From: Stenogyne calaminthoides
Lineage: Eukaryota; Streptophyta; Magnoliopsida; Lamiales; Lamiaceae
Reading direction: 5' to 3'
NCBI GenBank assembly: GCA_037126765.1
Contig: JBBCBC010000021.1
Coordinates: 26,615,434-26,679,433, forward strand
DNA length: 64,000 bases
The notes under the pieces are model-generated. The model had not been told where the DNA came from, made no database searches, and was given only the letters and a program-made list of their open reading frames with translations. A program made the translations under genes and the position numbers. This document shows, in pieces, positions 34,370 through 45,376 of the stretch. Position 1 is the stretch's first letter. Each line of letters begins with the position of its first letter.

Positions 34370-35156
34370 TCAATTTCTGATAGTGCATTGATCTAATGAG
34401 AACTCAACATTAAATCCGTTGTCGCAGAACTGTGATACAGATAACAGGTTGTGCCTTAAACCATCAACATATGAAACACTTGTAACCTGTACATCATCGT
34501 TCACTAAAGTTCCAACTCCTCTGGTAAAACCAAAGTTGTCGTCCCCAAAGAGAAATCGTGGGCCTGGTTTCTCAATGTAGTTGCTGAGGAGATGTTGACT
34601 TCCCACTCGAGCCTGCGAGCAAATCAGATTTTAGGTACCCCAGTAGAATCGGGTCCTGGGGGGTTAGAAGTACCTTTCGGGATCCAAATAAATCTGACAC
34701 CTTTGTTGAACACAGAAGGCTTGATTTGTCTCCCATAAACATCTACATAATCATACTTCTCTTCATATGCAATCTGATCAGTATGATTATTAGTGTGAGC
34801 CTTGGACAGATCAGAAGACTTGGGATTTTTCATTGAAACTTGTCTTCTTTTAATCCAGTGGGGCTCAGGTGCAGCAGCCCTAGGTTTCTGATTGTAAGGG
34901 TAGGTACGACTGCTACCATTAAAAGATTCATATCTTTTTGGCATAGATGGCTTAACAGTTTACCATTAGCTTGCTTGTTAGGCAGCTTGGATTTAGTTGA
35001 CTTCAGTTGATACTGTCCCTTACGAGATGCTCCAGACTGAGGCCCATTCTGCTGATTTGGCTGAGGTCTCTTCATAAGAACAAGATTCTTCTATTGATTC
35101 CTTGGCTGGTGTCTGATCAGTTGGGGTCCATTTCTGTTCCCTTTCTAATCCGGCAC
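34370..35156 (-). pseudogene. Element D protease remnant and linker
   Basis: The segment 34370-34606 matches the second half of protease (LLSVSQFCDNGFNVEF). The DSG active-site stretch that C has at 19889-19927 is deleted between about 34595 and 34625. A second deletion (about 34360-34370) removes the end of protease and the His half of the zinc domain. Upstream, 34624-35075 codes a basic linker with YVDVYGRQIKPS, in two frames. Confidence 0.8.
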
Positions 35157-37082
35157 TTACCTTGCATGGTCAGCTGATCCTTTTCCCTTATCTGATACAG
35201 ATTTGGCTTTTCGTGCATCTTGATCAGAAACTCGTTTGGTTATACTTTTCTGATGTGAACTAGATGGGGCTTTTGAGGATCCAGAAGGGTTCTCATACCC
35301 AATTCCCTTCTTGTCAATTGGCGTACGAAAATAGTTGTTCAGATCTTGAACAGTCTTAGAATATTTAGTGAAAACTTCTATTTTCTTAAGCAAATTGTCC
35401 TCAGATATTTTCAGATTCTCATGCAGTCGAAAGAGTTCATCAAACTTAGCCTGAAGGACGTTCATTGAGAGCCAACTATTTCTTAATCAACTTTTCCTGA
35501 TCAGTAGTACTGACTTTCAGAACCTCCAGTTCTTTAGTCACCTTCTTAACAGTTTCAGCTGATTTTAGTTCAGTTGCTTTACTTGTCTCAATATCCTTAA
35601 CAAGCCGAATATTCTCAGCTCTTAGGTTATCATTCTCAACTTCCACTCGTGTATAAGTATCTATTGCATTAGAGAGATCATCAAGCAATTGGTCATTGTA
35701 GACCTGCAGGTTAATCTCTCCAGCAGATGTGCTAAGCACAACAGGTGTAGAACAAGAAACCACAAAAGGTTTAGAGATTACCTCAGACTAGTCAATTTCT
35801 CTTGCCATCAGACAGATGTGGTCATCAGATGAGAAGTTCAAATCATCGACATCGTTATTTGTGGTAATCAGATAGAAATCTTCAATAGATGAATATCTAG
35901 AGTCATCTGACGGCAGATATGAATCGTCAATTCCTGATGTGTCTACAACCATGGCTTTTCTGTCTCGGTACCTTTGTTCTCTTCTGTTCCGTTTCTCTTC
36001 TATCTCTTTAGGAGTCAGATCGGGGCAATCAGCACTGTAGTGACCTGGTTTCTGATAGTTGTAACAAACCCATGAATCTCCAAAATTTCCCCTATTCGGT
36101 GAATCATTTCTTCGGTATGATCTGTTAGGAGACTTTCCATTCTGTCTGTAATCCGAATCTCTCTTATCTAATCTTTCATCTCATCTGCTCTCTCTGCAAT
36201 CCTCTCTCCGATCATCTATCCATTCATCTCTGTGATCATCTTTCCGATCATCGCTTCTGTTGTCCCTATCATCTGAAGAATGATATCTCTCTTGCTAATG
36301 ATGTTTCCAATTGGTTCCATGATTCGTGAACTGCTACTGGTTACCTAGAATGCAACAGATTTAGCTGAGTTTGCAGCAGCTTCAGCAGGGACATCATCTG
36401 ATCCTTGTCCTCTCTCAATCAGGTCAAACTCATGGGCTTTCAAACTGAAGATTAGATCATTTGGTTTCATGATAGCAATATCTTGACAGTCCTTAATCAC
36501 GATCACCTTGGTATCCCATTTCTTAGTCAATGATCTGAGAATCTTGTAGTTGATATCTTTGTTTGACATTATTCGTCCTAGATCACAAAGTTGGTTGACT
36601 CCTCGTGTGATCCTTCCATCAAATTGATCAACTGTTTCATTCGATAGCATCTTAAGTTTCTCAAATACAACTAGCTCAGCTTGCAGTCTGCTGTCCTTGA
36701 TTTGTTCATTTCCTCTGCAGATTTCAGCAAGCGTATCCCAAACTTCCATAGCTGTCTTCAGGTACTTCACTTTCTCTCGTGTAGCAGCATCCATAGTTTT
36801 CATGATGAGATGTCTGGCAACAGTATCCAGATTAGACAATTTCTTCTCATCTGCATCCATCAGAGAGGGATTCATTCTGATTCTTGCTCCAACTGGTTGT
36901 GTAGGATCTCGTCCTGCTTCAGCTGGGTTAAAGTGATAGATGATAATTGGTCCTATCTCAACAATCTCATCCATTCTGTTGCTGATCACTCCCAGATGAT
37001 CTCTCATGTCGATGGACCAATCTGCATACTCATCAACAGAAAAAATGGGTAGATTATGATGCATACCTGAAGTGTTATCCAT
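35157..37082 (-). pseudogene. gag: Element D gag
   Basis: Starts at the ATG at 37082 (MDNTSGMHHNLPIFSVDEYADW) and is open to 36345: capsid with MKTMDAATREKVKYLKTA and KILRSLTKKWDTKV helices. Then frames change; an Asp/Arg-rich stretch leads to a zinc knuckle CYNYQKPGHYSADC (36025-36066) in which the second Cys is Tyr (codon 36055-36057). The coiled-coil tail is at 35476-35763 and 35157-35465. It has the same architecture as the gag of C. Confidence 0.88.
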
Positions 37083-37206
37083 GCTTGTGGTGTTTTTGCA
37101 AGAATGTGAGTTTTGAAAAACGGTTTTCAAAGATAAGTTCAAGTGACTACAAAGGTTCTTCCTCAAGAACCAATGATATTCAAAGCCAGTGGTCAGAAGA
37201 ACCACC

Positions 37207-37218
37207 GCTCTGATACCA
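37207..37218 (-). other. Primer-binding site of element D
   Basis: Minus strand TGGTATCAGAGC, two bases from the LTR start at 37221. Confidence 0.9.
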
Positions 37219-37220
37219 CT

Positions 37221-37620
37221 TGTATGTCCCGAACGGGTTTCAGTGAGGGTTGAAGTCTAGAGGGGAGGGGTGCATAGACTTCAAAAAAATTTAGTGGATC
37301 AGGTGTGATTTGCAAGTATTCCTGATCAGAGTGCGATGAGGATCAGTTTGGACTGATATCCGACTTACTGATCTGGCAGGCAGATCAGATCGGCGTCTAA
37401 CTGTTTAACTGATGGTGCGGAAAGATTCTGACCAATCTGGTTTGAATCAGATAACTAAAGTGTTAAACTGATCAAATCAGTAGCTTGATGCTAAGTTGAT
37501 CCTGGTACATAATATGCATGCAGATAACAAGAGTAGTGTGCAAGTATGTGTAAAGCAGATTAAAGGCACAAAGATTTATAGTTTAATGTGTTAGTCCAAT
37601 AGCAGGGGCACCAACTTAAC
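37221..37620 (-). repeat. 5' LTR of element D, first 400 bp
   Basis: Starts TGTATGTCCCGAACGGG and aligns with D2 (53657-54056) until interrupted by E after CTTAAC. The rest of this LTR is not found to the right of E. Confidence 0.9.
37616..37620. repeat. Left flank of element E (expected target duplication)
   Basis: TTAAC. The intact site is seen in the D2 LTR at about 54052-54060 (CTTAACCAACTGG). The right-hand copy was lost in the deletion at 53259. Confidence 0.6.
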
Positions 37621-39535
37621 TGTTGGTCCCGGTGCTAACGAGTCTCACTCGTGTATGGAGGGGGAATACACGTGTTCAGTGATTTTTCAAACTTTTTCTT
37701 CACTGAGGTCAGATGGGTCAGGTTATCCTGATATTTTTGTCCTGAGAAGCACGGATTGCCCTGAGTCAAAGTCTACTGAGACAATGATCCTGAGCTGCTT
37801 TCAGAAGCTTCACATTAGCCCAATTGATCCTGAATTTATCAGAGATCCTGAGGAGCTTGGATCAGATAATTATCTTACTGAACACTCAGTAGAGTTAGTT
37901 CAGTTTGGTAACTATCTCTTCTAGCTACTCAAGTGTGCGGAATGGTTAGCCCTAAGTTTATACTCGTTTTAGCTTTGCTGAAATATCTTCTTCCTTTAAT
38001 AAAACAGTGATTAAGGCTGTGACCAATTTTATGCAGTTCAGTGGATTGGTTCCAACTGAATATCAGTGAAATATGCTTTCAGTGAAAAACATGTAACAGA
38101 TAAAATGCAGTACAGAAAACAAACAACACAGCAAGTATAGTGGTTCAGAGACTCAAGCTCCTACGTCCACTCTCTCTGATCTTCAGAGAAATTCCTTAAC
38201 CACTTCGTAAAGCTTTTAGGCTAACTCACTGTAGCTTACTCACTTTTCTACCTTGAGTTTTCTGGCTGACTCACTGCAGCTTACTAACTCAAACACACAC
38301 AAGTGTTCAGACTACCACAAGTAGCTTACTAACTTCTTCTCTAGAGTTTTCTGGCTAACTCATTGTAGCTTACTCACTCTTTACAACTCTAACTCATCAA
38401 CAAAACACACACAAACTACCTTAACAAAGAGTTTGGATTTTGGGTTGGTTTCCAACTAGGGTGAGATATCCTTTACAATAAGAACTAATGGAAAGGCTAG
38501 GATATATCTTCTAAGCTTTGGATATATCTATCAATCTAAGATTAGAATAGTGAGCTCTCTCCAATGTGAAACACTTGGGAAATTCTAGGTTTTCGAGTGC
38601 TTCAATTTGCAATAATACGACTGAGCTCTTGAGTTGCTTTGAAATTTCCCGTAACCTCTCAATGTATAGGGTCACGTGTATTTATAGGCAACTTCACCAA
38701 GGTCACTCTTTGAAAAAACTATCCGTTGGAAGAGATAGCTTTATGAGTTTCCTCTTCTGGTGTTTGATGAACGGCTATTTTTTAGGGTTTGAACACTCCC
38801 TTGCATGTTTTAGGAAATATGCAGTCATGTAGCCAATCACCAGTTTTTGCAGTCTGGAACTTAGTACTACTGACATAATTCAGGGTCCTGTCGCTTTCAG
38901 TGTCAGTGAAGTACAGTGTTGTCTTCCTCTGATTGGTTCTTGTCTTCAGTGAATGTAGACAAACAAAACGGCTCTTTTTGGTCAACCTCTCTGAATGAGA
39001 CAACCTTAAACAACACTTAGACTTAGTTCCTTTTGTTCTGCACTAGAATGTTTTGGGGAATATCTACTTTTCTGAACATGTGCATTTTTCTCAGTTTTGT
39101 AGTCTTCAGATAGATATTATTCAATGCCTATGAACATTCAGGTTATACTGAGTATTCAGTATCTTACTGAGTCTTCAGTAACTACTGAGTCTTCAGTGTC
39201 TTCAGTTACTTACTGAGTCTTCAGTGTCTTCAGCAACTTACTGAGTCTTCAGAGTCTTTAGCAACTTACTGAGTCTTCACTGTCTTCAGCAACTTACTGA
39301 GTCTTCAGTGTCTTCAGCAACTTACTGAGTCTTTAGTTACTCAGTACCTTCTGAGTTCTTCAGTAACTTCAAGATCTAACCTGATCTATATCTGCTAACT
39401 ATACATTGTGCAGATATCTTCCTGAACAATCTATGCTAAAACCTGACTTGGACTATCAAGATTATCCTGAACATGTCATACTTAGGGGCTTTTGGAATCT
39501 AATCAAAACTTCTTTATTAAATTCATCTCCCAACA
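37621..39535 (-). repeat. 3' LTR of element E (1,915 bp)
   Basis: Runs TGTTGGTCCCGG to ATCTCCCAACA. On the minus strand it has a TATA box CCTATAAATAC (about 38678-38688) next to a CACGTG G-box (38674-38679). A 28-bp minisatellite lies near the right end. Confidence 0.93.
39180..39338. repeat. 28-bp minisatellite in the E LTR
   Basis: Units beginning ACTTACTGAG start at 39208, 39236, 39264, 39292 and 39320, with a diverged unit from 39180. The unit is rich in CAGT/ACTGA words. The 5' LTR counterpart (about 52850-53060) is strongly altered at these words. Confidence 0.9.
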
Positions 39536-39549
39536 ATTTCCCCCTTTTT
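39536..39549 (-). other. Polypurine tract of element E
   Basis: Minus strand AAAAAGGGGGAAAT abuts the 3' LTR; same type as in C. Confidence 0.85.
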
Positions 39550-40286
39550 GATGATGCCAAAACCATCTTGTTACATTTAAGAAAACCTAACCTATCCTTC
39601 GGTTTCAGTTTATCTATTACAAACCAAAATGGTATTTCACCCAACAATTTTCTAAACAATCTGGCATATCAAATAATTAAAGACATGTCAAAAGATAATG
39701 AGATAATATCTTTTGAGCATAAAGATAAAATTTTCATTGATATAGGATAAGAGTTACAAATTACAATGAAAATCAAAAATAAATCAGAAGAACAAAGTCT
39801 TCAGTCTTCTTGCACTTCATCCTCTGGCACTTCCAGGTTGAACATCCCGTACTATCTCTTCTTCAGTTCATCCCTTGCCTTGATGATATCAGGGTTGTTT
39901 CCTTTTAGGCCTAGCTGGATGGCATACTGGGCTATTTCCTGAGAAATGGCTGCTTCATTCACATAGTCATTCTCAAACCTAGGAGTTGGGTACATGTATG
40001 GACCAGGGGCTACTATCTGCGTGTTTCCTTCATCTGCCATGTTGATCCAACTTTGTAGGTATTTTGGATAGAATGTCAGTAAGTGCTCAATGAAGGCTTC
40101 ATTCTTATCCGAGCTGCTCCCCCTCCATTCTCTCATAATCTCATAATAGAACCAGAAGGTTCTCTTGATCTCTACTCATGCATCATTGAACTGTATAGGC
40201 ATCCACTTGTCAATGTGCGGCCACTTCTGAGTCTTTTCCGTACCCCTCCTTTTGCTTAAATTTTTTTTAAAACCACCTCTTCTTTT
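39550..40286 (-). pseudogene. Element E 3' ORF, C-terminal end and 3' UTR
   Basis: The C-terminal block of the 3' ORF is open at 39852-40136 (FIEHLLTFYPKYLQSWINMADEG), preceded by frames near 40140-40286 with KKNLSKRRGTEKTQKWPHIDKWMP. It corresponds to the C-terminal block of C (28050-28486). The remainder, 39550-39850, is untranslated. It is separated from the main ORF by the solo LTR. Confidence 0.65.
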
Positions 40287-42125
40287 TGTTGGAGAATTAA
40301 TTGCCCGGATCTATTCGGGATGAATATTTAAATACAAATTTAATTCTAACAATTATTACTAGCATGAATTAATCCTATATTAATTCAAATAATAATTCAA
40401 CAACAAATCATGCATATAAACAGTTCACATAAATCCTACGCATGCGGAATTGCTACGGGTTTACGTGAACTAACCTCTTGGAGTGGCAATGGTCTCGTCG
40501 ATTAAACAAGCCAAAAAGCCTTCCCAAGTATTCCCTAGTCCTTGCTCGTCAATCCGGTGGAAGAAAACTCGCGAACAATTAACAAAAGGGAAAATAAAAT
40601 TTGTTGCACCACCTTTGTGGATTTACTAATTTTTCCAGCACATGGAATTGTCCTTGGGGATGAAAGAATCATTCCCTATTTATAGAGGGGGGGTTGGTCA
40701 AAATTTTGGGGAAAAATAATGTGGGAAAATCGTTTTCTTGATCTCCAAGAAATCTTGAATATATCTCATATATATTCTTTTCTCCATAATTAAAATATTC
40801 CACAAAAATCCCAACTCCTCTTGTTATGGGAATTTTCGAAAAAAAATAAGGATCAAGATTCCAAGATTTGGATCTTCTTGAATTTATGAGATATACATGT
40901 ATTGCAAGAATACATATCTTCCATAATATCTTTTCAAGAAAATCAAGAAAATCTTTATTTCCCTTATTCTTTCAAAATTTTCAAAATTTACATATAAATA
41001 ACCAAGTGGGAGATTTCTTGAATTTAATGAGATAATCTTGTATTTCAAGAATACATATCTTCATTCCATAACAAAATTCAAAGAAAATCTTTCTCCCCTT
41101 TTATTCATAATTTTCGAAAAATGAGGAAAAATAGCAACAAATATTTATTTTATTTTTAAACACCTTTTCCAGTTATTGGACTTTATGTTGGGCTACTTGA
41201 GGGGCCTTTAGGAGAATTAAGATTGGACCTTCCAATGGATCTTGAATTATCAATATTGAGCCACAATATTATTCAAGCCCATAAATATTAATTAATCTCA
41301 CTACATAATTAATATTGCACTATCCATCTTAACCCATATTACAGTTAATATGGCTCTCGGTTATTATTTCCCGTGTTTAAGATTATCTAGCCCATTAATT
41401 AATTCAAGCCACTGAAATAGCTTTCCATTAATTAATATATTTTATCCTTGGTAAAGGAACGATTTAACATTATTATCCATACCGGAAACTAGTTCCACTT
41501 GCAAGATTTGGTATGATAAAACTTATGAACCTCCCGAGGGGGCAAATCGAACAAGCGTACTTGCACACGATTCTCCGTATTAAATCTTAGCAATCGCATG
41601 TGACCAATAATATTGCCCAAGATATAAAGTATTGAATCTCGTTTATTCTCTACCCGTAATAAGTCAAAGCAATAGTTACTAACCACACGCAATCCTATTT
41701 AAGGGACGAAGATTAAGAAATAACGAACCACTGAGGTCTAATTCTTCCTAGTTCAGTTCTGAAGAATTTGTCCTCTTGTAGGTCCTTTCAGTGCACTAGA
41801 CATGCACTAGTGTAATCTCTAGGTCAAGACAAACCAATCTGAGCCTTACACTTTAACCTTTCACGACGGATTGTTCATTTCCATCTAGGTCGTGAATGGT
41901 GTACTTTTGGTTACAAGGAACTGTTAATTTAATCTTTTGTGATCTGGTATCACTAAATTAACTACAATGTAACACGTACTATTTATTGAACAGTTATGCA
42001 GTAAATATATGTAACATTCGATGATATTTAAAGCATCAGTGATAAACAATTTATTTCAGTAAATAAGTCCGAAATTCAGTCTGATTATACAAAGCAAAAG
42101 CATACTTTCTAGTATAATCCCAACA
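40287..42125 (-). mobile_element. Solo LTR G (type-1), 1,839 bp
   Basis: A single type-1 LTR from TGTTGGAG to TCCCAACA, flanked by identical CTTTT (40282-40286 and 42126-42130). No internal sequence adjoins it, so it is a solo LTR left by recombination between the two LTRs of an inserted element. It is longer than the A copy because about 110 bp around 40880-41080 is duplicated. Minus-strand TATA-like sequence is near 40672-40686. Confidence 0.95.
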
Positions 42126-42130
42126 CTTTT

Positions 42131-43350
42131 CTGCTCTTCTTTTTTCTTCCTGGTCAGTGGAAACACCTGAAACTGAAGCAGTCTGAAGAACTTTCAGAGT
42201 TTTCTTGGTATCGAAGACTTCTTTCTGAGTTTCAGTTTCTTCCTTTTCAGCATCTTCCTCAGATTCTTCAAATTCCATTATCAACTTCCTCTGAGTAGGT
42301 TTTCAAACTTTAGCTCTTTTCTTCTTTTCTTGTTCCACGAATGCAATAGCCTTTCTCTTTTCAGGTCTGACTTGCTCTTCACCGGCTTTGCTTGTCTCAA
42401 TCATCCTTCTATCACTTAGTTTTTCACTAATTACTTCCTGAATGGTTTGCTCAGATGTTTGAGTGAAGGTAGGTTTTTCTGCTTCTTTGAACTCCAGTTT
42501 CTCAGTGGCTTCAATCTCACTTAAGGCATCCACAATTTTCTTTCCTTCAGCTTCTTTTGGAGCCTTTCTCTCCAAGGTTTGTGCCAACAACTCACTTAAT
42601 TTGCCACCAGACCTTTCCCCCCTTTTGGCACCATACCTTGGGAGTAGTTGAGTCAGTGTAGTATTCATATAGAATTGTTCCTTGCCCATATTGCGTACTG
42701 CCCCTGCCAACTGATCGTGCTCATCCTCTAGCCTCATCATGTAATTCTTCGCCATTGAGAATTCATCTGCGAGTGGAGCAAACTGCTTTGAGAACACTTC
42801 ATGCATCATGTCTGTCATCTTGGTCATGAGCAGGGAGACCATTTCCTCAACAGCTGTCTTGATTATCTGATCATTCTTCTCAATCAGTTTAGCTTCAAGG
42901 TAAGTAGTTTTGGTTTGATACCTTTGCTCCATCTCTGCATTGAGCTTCAGCCTCTTTTTCTTTCTAAGTATCTGTCTGAGGTTCCTTCTCCCCCTCAGAT
43001 TGCCTTTCTGCATCACCTCCCTGATCTCCATCTTTGTTCTGATCATGAGAAATTGATGCATCTACTATTTCAGTATCTTTCCTTTCAGCTAACTTCTTTT
43101 TCACCAATTCATCAAAGTCAGTAGCTTTCATCCTGAACTTTGTCTTTCTGAAGCCTGAGAATTCAGTTAGGGCAGTTGTCTCAGCATTCCACCACTCTTC
43201 TCCTCTGAATGATGCGGTGTTCAGCATTTCCTTAAGTGTCTGATTCAGGATGTATACTGTCGTTCTGAGCCTGAAGAGCATATCCTGAAGGCGAGGATAA
43301 GCATTTACCTCAGGGTATCGATCCAGGATGAACCGTACCCCCTTGCTCCG
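42131..43350 (-). pseudogene. Element E 3' ORF, middle and coiled-coil part
   Basis: Continues the frame of 43351-44760 after a TAG at 43351-43353. The second conserved block (FILDRYPEV, LQDMLFRLRT, SFRGEEWW) spans about 43150-43340 and matches F (56830-57000). A frameshift near 43000-43060 leads to a coiled coil (42303-43061, with MEQRYQTKTTYLEAKLIEKND) and a KKKRAKV basic end. The acidic segment at 42160-42284 precedes solo LTR G. Confidence 0.8.
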
Positions 43351-44760
43351 CTATTCAGTCTCTTCGGCTTCTCCCTTCTTCAATCTTGGGCTTTCAGGAG
43401 CTATTTTCTCAGATTGTACAAGTTCCAGTGCTGATGGATCAAGAAAAGGTTCATTCAGAAGTGTATCCAAGTTCAGCAATTCCTGAGGTTCAGACTGATC
43501 TGAAGTCTGCGCTGGTATTTCTTCAGTAGTGATCTGAGGTCCCTTGAAGATTTCCTGAGAGATTTTGTCTGAGCTCAGAGATGTTTCAAGTACCTCAGAG
43601 AAAACCTGCTCCTCAGTTTCTTGCTCCTGCACATTTGTCACTACCTGAGCAAGAACCTGAAGTGGAGATTTCAACCCTTGCTGGCCTTCAGGTTGAGTTT
43701 CTTCAGTTTCACTGGCCTCCTTTTCCGCAATTGTTTGAAGCCTTCTGCGCTTCTGAGGAGCCAGTGCTTTCTTCTTCGGTTTCTCACCTTTCTCTCTTTT
43801 AATTTCCATCAGGGCTTTCCCCCTAGCTTGTTTGGCTTCTTCATTAGTTGTCTCAGTGGATTTCTGAGAAGTCTGTCTTGTTTCCCTGACTTGCTCCACC
43901 ATTGTTGTATCTTCCTCAGTTTCCTCTTCGGCAGTCTCCTCCTGAGACTTAGTGATTTTCTCTTTCTTTCCTCTCAAAGTCTTCTTCGTTGGTTTGAACA
44001 TGATTTTTGACTTTGGAAAGGAAGTGGAATCGAAAAAAATGTCCTCCTCTTCTCTGCACGTTTCCAAGATAAATGCAATCTTGGTTGCATGTAGAATTTT
44101 TCCCTTGATAACTACAGAGCCATTCACCTTCTGAATTTGTTTGGCTTGATCACTCACCACCTTGATCAAATAGTGCAACCAATTGAATGACGTAGTAGGT
44201 GAATCTTCAATCGCCGCCATTAACCTTAACTTAGGCGTGCTTATCTGTTCGAAACTACCAGATCTACTCATGATGCATTTGCTTACAATATCCAACAATA
44301 TTCGATATTTAGGCTTCAAATACTTCTTATTCAAAGTAGCTTCAAAATTTACCGGATGCTCAGTAATTTTATCCAAATACTCTTGTTCCCTACCCATCAT
44401 GTATACCGTAGGGTCTTCACCTCTATCACTTAACTCATATATGGCATTCAGATTCTTAGGAATAATATATAATTCCCTAACAAAATCCATATATTTTGTA
44501 CTATGTTCCAAATGCAACACCGTAATCTTAGACTCTATGCAATTTTCATCATCCAATTGCATATTAGAAACAAACTCAATTACCTCTTTGGCATATTCAG
44601 TATCTGGTTGATTTGCGACCAGACAAGTAAGCTTTGCCATACGAATCATATGCAACACCTCCTCCTCGTGAGGTGCATTGGATGTGATTTCTAGAGAAAC
44701 AACATATTCGTACCATGGTTTGTTGGAAATGGCGAGTTTGTCGTACATAGAGAGTGTCAT
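43351..44760 (-). CDS. Element E 3' ORF, N-terminal 469 codons (open)
   Basis: The longest intact copy of the N-terminal part of the SIRE-type 3' ORF. The ATG at 44760 is the first in frame. Residues 1-250 look globular and helical, with KYRILLDIVSKCIMSRSGSFE and LRLMAAIEDSPTTSFNWLHY (about 150-205). From about 255 it is Lys/Glu-rich with basic clusters resembling nuclear localisation signals (KPKKKALAPQKRRR). No signal peptide, Cys-rich ectodomain or membrane span is seen. It resembles plant proteins annotated as putative transposon proteins (recollection). The shared start with F supports the start choice. Confidence 0.75.
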   Translation of the reverse strand: MTLSMYDKLAISNKPWYEYVVSLEITSNAPHEEEVLHMIRMAKLTCLVANQPDTEYAKEVIEFVSNMQLDDENCIESKITVLHLEHSTKYMDFVRELYIIPKNLNAIYELSDRGEDPTVYMMGREQEYLDKITEHPVNFEATLNKKYLKPKYRILLDIVSKCIMSRSGSFEQISTPKLRLMAAIEDSPTTSFNWLHYLIKVVSDQAKQIQKVNGSVVIKGKILHATKIAFILETCREEEDIFFDSTSFPKSKIMFKPTKKTLRGKKEKITKSQEETAEEETEEDTTMVEQVRETRQTSQKSTETTNEEAKQARGKALMEIKREKGEKPKKKALAPQKRRRLQTIAEKEASETEETQPEGQQGLKSPLQVLAQVVTNVQEQETEEQVFSEVLETSLSSDKISQEIFKGPQITTEEIPAQTSDQSEPQELLNLDTLLNEPFLDPSALELVQSEKIAPESPRLKKGEAEETE

Positions 44761-45376
44761 TTTTTGGTGATTTTGAGTGAAGGGTTTTTGAGATAAGAGA
44801 TTTATGGGTAATCGAAGGTTATGAAGCAGATGATTTGTGAAGACGAAGGCCTTTTTGAAATAGGGCTTGAATGGAGTTTTTGTAATGGATATAGGATTTT
44901 GATTTATGGAAAATCACGTAGATGAAGGTTTTGACGGTCAAGATTAAAAACAGACTAAAACGGGTATTTGAAAGGACGATTTCGCAAGTACTTAGCCGCC
45001 AATTTATCCATATTGGTGATTAATGAACAGTGCATTTAATTACTGTTCCTGCAGACCATTGACTTTCCTCGTGGATTCAAAGGTCCCGCCCAATTATTTC
45101 TTCAGATGTTTTGTCATTTATTGCCAATGATTACTGAGATTCAGATAGACAATAAATGTGGTGCATGAGTAAATACTTCTTCAGACTAATTTTCTCCATC
45201 AGTCTTACTGAGTTTTGACCTTGATAAAATGTTAGTATAATACTGAGTACTAAACTTCAGGATAACTGAGTTTCCCAAGACTCAGTGTTCAGGACTCTCA
45301 ATTTTATCCTTAGTTTTCCAGTAAAAACCTGAGAAAACTTCATGCATCTGAAAACCTTCAATTTTTCAGATTTGCT
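44761..45376 (-). promoter_or_regulatory. Element E spacer upstream of the 3' ORF, possible promoter
   Basis: No coding frame. A TATA-like CCTATATCC on the minus strand at 44888-44896 lies about 130 bases before the ATG. The remainder is AT-rich with repeated ACTGAG words near 45130-45300. Confidence 0.4.

Larger units (their letters stand above)
31319..37620 (-). mobile_element. Element D: SIRE-like copia, main part
   Basis: Minus-strand element: 5' LTR fragment (37221-37620), primer site, gag, remnant protease, integrase, RT, RNase H and spacer. It continues at 7840 down to 6001 after removal of B. It belongs to the C family: the LTR start is the reverse complement of the LTR end of C, and gag and 3' ORF match. 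Its 3' LTR and the end of its 3' ORF are missing, cut at 6000. Its 5' LTR is cut by E. It is the oldest host of the left nest. Confidence 0.88.

Noticed and set aside
37655..37924. Plus-strand 89-codon frame in the E LTR
   Set aside because: It lies within the LTR, has no family similarity and is broken in the other LTR copy (51395 on).
39180..39338. CRISPR-like array
   Set aside because: Units are contiguous 28-bp repeats without spacers, in a plant LTR. It is a minisatellite.
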